Below, one piece after another: positions 57,142-64,000 of a DNA stretch of 64,000 nucleotides. The stretch lies in NCBI GenBank assembly GCA_036852015.1, contig JAANDG010000179.1:124001-188000 (forward strand), given 5' to 3'. The stretch comes from Pelodera strongyloides. Its lineage: Eukaryota; Nematoda; Chromadorea; Rhabditida; Rhabditidae. Position numbers and translations under genes: made by a program. The notes under the pieces are model-generated. The model saw only the letters and a list, made by a program, of their open reading frames with translations, was not told the origin of the DNA and did no database searches. Position 1 is the stretch's first letter. Each line of letters opens with the position of its first letter.

Positions 57142-59450
57142 TTGAATAAGCAGCCTACTTTCCGAGATACTTTAAAAATTCTTGATGTTGTTGTTGCAGA
57201 CAGTCTCGACGTTGTGGAGAACATTCAAACTGTGGCTCCCATTGCACAGAGCGATCACCTCTCCCTTGTCTTCGACCTTGTGCTGGAATCTACTATCGAG
57301 CAAGTTTCTGGTAATTTTCAACGCTTAACCCCGGACGATTTCATTTGTATTAGTAGTAAAATCGCTGACACTGATTTCCGTTCCTTTTGTATGAGAAATT
57401 CAACCATAAAAGAGGATTACGTTTTCCTTGTTACGTGCATCAAATCCTCTATCTCTCTCATTCCTCAAAAGCCTTGCTCTAATAAACTTCCTCACCACAT
57501 AGGCTGGGCTAAGTTAAGTATGGAAAAAGCTTTTTCTAACATAGACCAGCCCGGTGGACAGGAGCGTTTTGCAGTTGCCGACAAAAAATATCGTAAGATG
57601 TGCAGAAGTTACGAGGCAAATATCGAGAGGCGAGCGGTAAATGCGAATGATCCCAAAAAATTCTTTTCCTATTTAAACTCGAAAAGCAAAAACCCCTCAG
57701 CTGTCTCTCAATCATTTTTTGTCCCCGCCGGATCTTCCACTGTTCACGTCTCTGATCCTACTAAGATTTCTAATCTCTTTGCAAATTTCTTTCACTCTGT
57801 TTATGTGCCCGATGATGGTTCTCCTATTCCCCCGTTTTCTCTTCCCGATCCTGGCCCTGCGCAGTGCAATTTTTTGATTACTGAATCGATGGTTGACTCT
57901 GCCATTCGTGAACTGCCAAATAAGCACTCGCAAACGCCGGACGGTATTTCCTCGTTTGTTATAAAAAATCTGCGTATTGTTCTAGTCCCCATTTTAGCTA
58001 AGCCTTTCAACAAGTCTCTCCTCCTCTCTGTCTTGCCTGAAGAATGGAAGCACGCGTTTGTTGCTCCGTTGCCTAAAAAACCACCTCATACTCAAATCGA
58101 AAATTATCGTCCTATTTCTTTAACTTCTTCCATTTGTAAGGTTTTTGAAAATGTCTTAAAGACCTCTATTATGGATCACATGTTTTCTCGAGACCTCTTT
58201 TCCTCGAACCAGTTCGGCTTCCTCAAAGGAAGAAGCACCACAACTCAACTTTTAACGTGCATGAGCGAATGGTTTGAGGCTAAAGAAAACGGAGAACAAG
58301 TGGATTGTGTTTATATTGACTTTGCGAAGGCTTTCGATATTGTTAATCATCGTTTTTTGTTGCATAAGCTTAGTATGTATGGTATTTCTTCTCTAGTTTG
58401 TGAGTGGATTTCGTCTTATTTGTCTGGTCGTACTTTCCAGGTGAGGTACAAGAATGCTGTCTCAAAATCTCTCCCATGTTCTAGTGGTGTTCCACAAGGC
58501 AGCATTCTTGGACCAATTCTTTTCCTAATTTATATTAACGACATTGATTTGTGCGGCTTGGGGGGAAGCTCCATCGTGATGTACGCTGATGATGTAAAGC
58601 TCTCACGTGTGATGGAAAAGGCTGACCCTCTTGTTGCATATCATCAAATGTGTCAGGAGCTGGAAAATTTACTGAATTGGTCAAACACTTGGAAAATGAA
58701 GATTTCCCAGCCAAAATGCCAGCACCTTGCACTTGGTGATCAGTGGGAATTCCCTCTGGAAATCAATGGCTCTGTCGTCCCTAAAACAAATATTATTCGC
58801 GATCTCGGTATTATGGTCTCATCGGACTTAAGTTTCAGTTCGCATATTGAGAAAATAGTCCGGTCTGCAACGGTAACTGCAAATCGTATCCTAAAATCCA
58901 TTGTTCAGCCAAACCTCTCTCTGTTTATCTTAAAAGTTATACTTCTTATGTCCGTCCAATCTTGGAATACGCTTCTACTGTTTGGTCTCCTTATTCTAAA
59001 AACGAAATCCTCTTGGTAGAACGAGTGCAAAATCGTTTCACTAAAATTGCACTCAATAAAATCGATTATGAAACGTATCATAACTTCACTAAAGAGGAAC
59101 GGTTAACAGTGTTCAGTCTAAAATCTCTACAACACAGGAGAATTGTGTACGATCTCGTTGAATGTTTTAAGATTGTCCGAGGTTTTGGGTTGCATAAACA
59201 CCGAGTGCTCGATAGTATGTTCATTTTAGGTGGTAGACAGAGGAGAGATGGTAACTCTTTATATATACGACAGGAAAGGGTTTCTACGTTACAAACCCAA
59301 TCTTTTTTTAAACATCGAGTCACTAGAATTTGGAATCTCCTTGACGAAGCGACTGTCCGCAGCTCAACGATAGAATCGTTCAAGTCGAAAATTGACGCGC
59401 TAGATCTCGTTGAGTTGAGTGACCAGGCAGACCTTCACATTGGTGCTTGA
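57142..59450 (+). pseudogene. LINE reverse transcriptase with one frameshift
   Basis: The frame 57142-59019 encodes the linker and RT of the host LINE: TPDGISSFVIKNL, PLPKKPP and NYRPISL, DFAKAFDIVNH, SGVPQGSILGPILFLIY and the catalytic MYADDVKLSR. A shift near 58940 moves the C terminus to the frame that ends at 59450 (EYASTVWSPYSKNEIL, HRRIVYDLVECFKIVRG). Apart from that shift and the two insertions upstream it is well preserved. It belongs to the CR1/Jockey-like group by motif, which is inference. Confidence 0.85.
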
Positions 59451-59602
59451 TCTCATAATATTATCTAACATTCTCTCATTGTTCGTGTTTTGTTTCTTAC
59501 TGTTTGTCTTCGGGTATAAAAACCTACCTTTTCGTCTTCCTGCTCTTCAGAGCACTTTATTTTGCATGTTTTTATGTGTGAATAAAGTATTTATATATAC
59601 AT

Positions 59603-59880
59603 AACAATTGAACTATCACCGAGAGAACATTCGTCAATGTCATTAATATAAATTAAGAAAAGTAAAGGTCCTAAAACGCTACCTTGCGGAACGCCACTAT
59701 GACAAGAATAAATATCAGATAAAGTACTACGATACCGCACCTGGAATGTACGATTAGACAAATAAGAACAAATCCAGTTGCACATGAGTTCAGAGACACC
59801 GTAATTTCTAAGCTTGTGCAACAGGTAGCGATGATTTACAACGTCAAAAGCCTTAGCAAAATCAATGTAAACACACTCTA
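59603..59880 (-). mobile_element. LINE RT fragment
   Basis: The minus frame 59821-59591 reads HKLRNYGVSELMCNWICSYL and on to SGVPQGSVLGPLLFLIY, which is the RT palm of the same family, directly abutting the tail of the host LINE. A short inverted piece of it recurs at 59899-59935. It has no 3' end of its own. Confidence 0.75.
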
Positions 59881-59945
59881 CAACACACTCTACTAAACAC
59901 AGCTTAGAAATTACGGTGTCTCTGAACTCATGTGCAACACACTCT

Positions 59946-60130
59946 AATTGGCCGTTTCAGGGTGTCATTTCTACTAATTTGACCCTTTCTGTCCATGCGC
60001 GTTTTTACATATTATTTCTTGTTTAAGTTGTTCATGTTGTGTTTAATTATTATATTTTGTAATGTTAAGACGTCGAGATTGTCAAACAAATGAGAAAACG
60101 ATGAATTGGCCGTTTCAGGGTGTCATTTCT
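59946..60130. repeat. 27-base direct repeat flanking 131 bases, next to the ERCC8 start
   Basis: AATTGGCCGTTTCAGGGTGT followed by CATTTCT occurs at 59946-59972 and 60104-60130. The second copy ends eight bases before the ERCC8 start codon. The segment between them is A+T-rich and noncoding. It could be a local tandem duplication or the footprint of an insertion. Confidence 0.75.
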
Positions 60131-60138
60131 TCCAGAGA

Positions 60139-62975
60139 ATGAATAACAACTTTACGAGCGTTGTGCGCCAAACAGAGTTAAAGTGCAGGTATGATTCTAT
60201 TGGAGACTTGAAGTTCTGGGATCAAATACGACCATTTGAGGAGTTTATAACTTTTATTTTCCAGCGGTCGACATGCATTTCGCCGGTTTATTTACGATAG
60301 ACGAGGGAGTGGTGTTGGACACAGTGCAACCTGCAACATTCCTTTCACTCGGCCTCTGTCGATTTCTTGTATGAACTTGGACAAGAAGGAAAACATTTTG
60401 TACGCGTTTTTATGTTTATTTCAACATTCGGCATTTAAATTACAGCCTGCAACGTCCAATTCTGAAATGCTGAGTATGTAGGATCTTTTGTAGAGGTAGA
60501 TAATGAGACAAAACAATCGTCGTACAAGTAATTTATTCACAACTTCTCTTTAGTCTTCTATGTGGCACAATGGATGGAAGTGTTGCGTTGACCAATTTAT
60601 GTTCAGCCGACTGGGGAAACGAAAAAGTCACCTCTCTAATTGTGCCGTCTAAGTTGTAAGTCATTGGCCGTTATGGTTCTCTTATGAGTAATGTAGCGAA
60701 ATACAGTATTATTTGGCGTTTCATTCTTGTATTGTTCATTATGCATGCGAATCATTTAGAAATCACAAGAAAATGGTTACCGACTGTCAGTTTTACCCAG
60801 GCGATATGCGACTATTTGCCACTTGTAGTATGGATCACACTGTTAAGGTAAGGTGTTCTTTATATCTGTATCCGATTACACTAACCTTTCGGTACATATT
60901 CAAAAGCTATGTCTATAATTATCCATTTTAGGTTTAGATCCTGCAATTAGTGGCTCGTTACCTTCAATCACTGACTTGAAAATGGCAATAGAACTATCTT
61001 ATCTCCCTAAGTTTACAGTTGTGGGACATTGCAACACTCAGTCATTTGGATTCGTTTCGACTCGCAGTTCCACCAAGGTCTCTGCATTGGAATGAACACT
61101 GTGGTGGTCAGGGTCTAATTGCGATTACAAATCACACGAATATCGTACACCTGCTGGATCCGAAGTAAGTGTTCGCGTATAGCAAACGTCTATGTACTAT
61201 CAGGGATCATACTAATAACGGCTTTTTGGTTAACAATCAATGCAATAAAGCCTTTCTTAAATGAATGCCTTACGTAAGCCTTAAACTGCGCTACCTGTCA
61301 TCGTTTAGTTTGCTGTAGTTATTGTCCTTGATTTGCTACATTTTCGTCACATAGTTAGTACGCACCAAACCTTGGCGACATGTAAGTCAAGTCACAGATA
61401 GAACCTGCGCAACATCTGATTGCTTGTTGCACGGGTACTACCTATGGTACTGTGTTGCTATCTATAAAAAACGGTACTTCGGTACTGTGCTGCTTAGCTT
61501 ACAGTATCTATAAAACGGATCTGAACCTTTGTGCTGACAAAAGAATATCTCTAGATCTGGCATACTTCAAACAGTTTCCGCTGGGAACCCGAGTTCGCTC
61601 GTCACTGCGGTTCAGTTCTACCCCCATTCGCATAAACAATTGCTAATAACGGGACACAAAGACGGAAGGATGAGAGTATTTGATGTTAGGTAAGTTCAAA
61701 CATATAATTAATCATATGTAACAAGCAAATCATAAGCCAAGTAACTGTAACGGGTAATTATACGTAACTTCATAATTCAAAACAACATAAATCCAAACTA
61801 TGTTAACTTTTCGCGCTAAAAAGGTACTGGTACAGTACATTCAGACTGTTTCACATCGTGAGGTAGATACTATGTTCCGATATTATTACTTGATCTTATT
61901 AGTCTATCTTCGTTGATATGTTTAGGTCAGCTCGACGTGCACTATTTGAACGTGAACTGTACAACACGGCCCTTGATGGTATCAAATTCACCGACCATGG
62001 TCTGAGATGTGTGTCCGTCTCAAATAATTACGACATTAGTGTTCATGATGCTGATTCCCTGGAAACCCTCTTCACGACAAAACCAACCCAGGTGAGGCGG
62101 AAGATAGCGGGAACATCTACTCTGATAAACTCTCTATTCCTTGAATTTTATGCTAAATGCAAACCATTTTGTGCTTTCTGTAGTTGTGACCTGACTCATT
62201 TAGGAATTCGTTAGACGAAAATTTGACTACAAGCCTATTCGCTTTACGTTGGCGTGCGACGGTTCTCGATTGTACGCAGGACTGCCGCATAAGGAAAACG
62301 TTTTATGGATGCAATTACCTCTGGAGAAACAGGTGAATGGGCAACATTGATTGGTGCATTGTCAATTATCAGATGTTTTTGCCTTTATTATAAGCACATT
62401 ATGATACACGTGCACTCGTGAGGAGGAGCTAGGAGCGAACCCGGGTTCTTTCCCAATAAGCAAGAACACTAACCCCTCGGCCATGGCTGCCTACTTTTCC
62501 TGGTTTAATTGTTCGGTTCTATATTTCAGCATGGTCGGTTTGGAGATCTAAATCCCGCCGCTGAGGAAAAGTATCTTCGTGGCCACTTCAGAGAGGTCCA
62601 ATGCTGTGTCTATAGACCTGGAAGCCAGCAGGTGAGGGAGAATTGTGCTATGATATTTGTAGGCGGTCTCTTTGTTTGTAGAAACCTTTGTTAACTAGTT
62701 TACTAGTTCCTGGTTAACGACACTTGTTAACTTGTTATCGAGTCCCGTGTGTTATATTTGTGTCGGCGAATTTGACTTTTTAAATGCCTTTTGTGGTATT
62801 CATAAAGCAACATTCAAGAAGTATCGTTTTATTTCAGTTGTTTTCTGCCGGCAGTGACACACAACTGATATGTTGGGCAAATATGGCACAAACTTTGGAC
62901 ACGGCGGCTCCAGATGTTGAGCGAAATAGTCCAAGTGCAACACTGCATGCGGACACATGGAGTGACGAGGACTGA
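60139..62975 (+). CDS. ERCC8: ERCC8 (CSA) WD40 repeat protein
   Basis: Ten plus-strand exons, all phase-compatible: 60139-60188, 60265-60399, 60554-60655, 60760-60847, 61019-61164, 61555-61689, 61926-62091, 62204-62332, 62530-62631 and 62838-62975. They total 1191 bases, or 396 residues plus stop, the same length as human ERCC8. Matching landmarks: the N-terminal RQTEL; SMDHTVKLWDIATL in the second blade; DPKSG before the third; GHKDGRMRVFDVR; RGHFREVQCCVYR near the end; and an acidic tail TWSDED, like the human SSSDEEG. ERCC8 is the substrate-recognition subunit of the CUL4-DDB1 ubiquitin ligase in transcription-coupled nucleotide excision repair and acts in the nucleus; this role follows from the family. 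AATAAA at 63192-63197 is a likely poly(A) signal. One intron holds a tRNA-like repeat. Confidence 0.93.
62403..62490 (-). repeat. tRNA-Ser/Leu-like block in an ERCC8 intron
   Basis: The minus strand reads GGCAGCCATGGCCGAGGGGT (A-box region) and GGTTCGCTCC (imperfect B box). The anticodon arm is irregular and the acceptor stem does not close. It is a tRNA pseudogene or SINE head rather than a tRNA gene. Confidence 0.5.
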
Positions 62976-63312
62976 AAGCAATTATACTAATTGACATGGG
63001 TTGGAGATCTCGGGACAGTGTGTAAACCCCTATACGAGGCAAACCCTTATCGGAGTGAACCCCTTCCCTTTGGGTTTCTTGGCTGGCATATGTTTTATGT
63101 CCAGAATAAATCGCCGGACGTTTCTGGAGGAAATAGGCCAAAGGGGAAGGAGATAAAATGATTACATACGTGCCGTTTTCTCATGTATGTAAATAAACTG
63201 TTATGATAAGATATTTGTCGATGTTCTGTGATCCGTGACTAAAACAAACAATGACAGAAACGAAGGATTTTCAACTTACAGTACTTCATTTCCAATACGA
63301 TAGTAGTCGTAC
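62976..63312. other. Spacer between ERCC8 and the ion-channel gene (tail to tail)
   Basis: It contains the ERCC8 3' untranslated region and poly(A) signal. The fourth membrane segment and the stop codon of the channel should also be here if that gene is complete, but I could not identify them. Confidence 0.45.
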
Positions 63313-64000
63313 AAAATTCCACACATTGGCTGTTTCGAAGATGCAGAGAAAGATTAGATGTGCGTGCAGGAATTTTTTCACGTGGACTGAGGAGTGACTT
63401 TTCCTGAAAGAAAAATGGTTCTGACATAGGTTTGCTGTATTTCAGAAACTGTTCGAATCAAAGATATCTTCGCTGGACTTTAAAGGAAAGAGTGTAAATC
63501 AGAGGTATCACTTACCGAAATAGGTGCAACTTGGGAAGGAAGATAACCACAACAGATGCTATTGAAATTACTATGATGTTGACGAGGACGAAATCGGCTG
63601 AAAATAAGATCTAAAGTTGGGGCAAGCAATTATTGGCTTTGTAAATTACACTGTATGCGCCAAAGGGACTGACGATACTGGACAGATGAAAACCATAAAT
63701 GGTCTACATCTCTAGGTGGGAGTTGCAATGATTATAGCATAAAGTTGTAGCGTTCTAATGAAGATCGCGATATTTTTCATTGCGGCTTGATCCGATCGTC
63801 CACATTCCCCATTTAGTAATTATACTTACTGTACAAAGAAGAGCTCAGCTCATTCATGAGAATAATGCTTACCGAGAAGTGGTAACGTCTCAGATTTCGG
63901 CATTTCTTCGGCTATTATCTCCAGTTCAACTGTCATAGCCATAAGAGTTGTTAGGCCGAGGATCATCGGAAAGAAAAAAAAAACAAATTATAAGTTGGAA
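63313..64000 (-). CDS. Cys-loop ligand-gated ion channel subunit (partial; nicotinic-type)
   Basis: The minus strand carries the pore region. An exon from the right edge to 63873 encodes LGLTTLMAMTVELEIIAEEM then PKSETLPLL, which fits membrane helix 2 and the following loop. The exon 63597-63516 gives ADFVLVNIIVISIASVVVIF then LPKLHLF, membrane helix 3. The exon 63403-63313 gives KSHSSVHVKKFLHAHL, the start of the cytoplasmic loop. Phases join correctly across the two introns. The ligand-binding domain lies beyond the right edge. Helix 4 was not found in the 340 bases left before ERCC8. The acceptor of the first exon is unclear; it is preceded by a long T tract without AG. The subunit is membrane-located and probably acetylcholine-gated or an orphan relative; the ligand is not determinable here. 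Confidence 0.75.

Larger units (their letters stand above)
54546..59602 (+). mobile_element. Host LINE carrying two later insertions
   Basis: The endonuclease domain starts at about 54586 (RGAGICLLIDKRFSS), is interrupted at 54790 by a minus-strand LINE, continues at about 56151 (NVILGDLNF), and is interrupted again by the hAT element (56271-57133). The RT runs from 57142 to 59450. It ends with AATAAAGTATTTATATATAC at 59582-59602. Removal of the inserts gives one ordered element, so the insertions are younger. Confidence 0.85.

Noticed and set aside
1..64000. CRISPR arrays, bacterial operons, ribosome binding sites, rRNA genes
   Set aside because: None was seen. The intron structure and transposons show nuclear eukaryotic DNA.

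Overview
This is a eukaryotic, intron-rich window from a small-intron animal genome. 3' splice sites are almost always TTTTAG, TTTCAG or TTTAG, introns run from about 45 bases to a few kb, exons are 40-180 bases, and the A+T-rich spacers are packed with inverted-repeat elements. That splice-site style, together with a LIN-15/THAP-like zinc-finger gene, makes a nematode or a close relative a reasonable guess, but no rRNA, mitochondrial or marker gene here proves it.

Left to right: (1) 1-2448 is the 3' part of a plus-strand LINE. (2) 2.5-29.1 kb holds a tandem array of three ubiquitin-specific protease (USP) genes on the minus strand, called X (upstream, 20.9-29.1 kb), Y (10.05-18.7 kb) and Z (2.5-9.3 kb, whose 3' half would lie beyond the LINE and the window). 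X and Y keep a UBP zinc finger, Cys box, QQQDSHEL box, His box and C-terminal box. Y and Z also carry three to four phase-compatible exons that read as a PDZ domain inside the USP fold. Z has Asp in place of the catalytic Cys, a 7-base frameshifting duplication in a PDZ exon and a damaged zinc finger. About 3 kb of Y and Z, introns included, are nearly identical and end sharply, as after gene conversion or a recent local duplication. (3) 31.0-33.5 kb, plus strand: a nine-exon gene of about 297 residues that I do not recognise. (4) 33.85-52.07 kb, minus strand: a gene of about 32 exons for an acidic, AT-hook-containing protein with about five widely spaced C2CH zinc-finger modules of THAP/LIN-15-like pattern. 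Its last intron holds a very young Ty3/Gypsy-type LTR retrotransposon (34461-39266). (5) 52.2-59.9 kb: a nested nest of LINE copies, a SINE that shares the LINE 3' tail, and a non-autonomous hAT element. (6) 60.14-62.98 kb, plus strand: a complete ERCC8 (CSA) WD40 gene, predicted at 396 residues. (7) 63.3-64.0 kb, minus strand: part of a Cys-loop ligand-gated ion channel.

The likely functional genes are deubiquitinases X and Y, a chromatin or transcription-type zinc-finger protein, the DNA-repair ubiquitin-ligase adaptor ERCC8, and a neurotransmitter receptor. Nothing suggests that they form one pathway. Most of the remaining sequence is mobile DNA, including at least five short foldback elements flanked by TTAA. 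Exon boundaries were read by eye from GT/AG signals, reading-phase continuity and comparison among the three USP copies; no transcript evidence was available.
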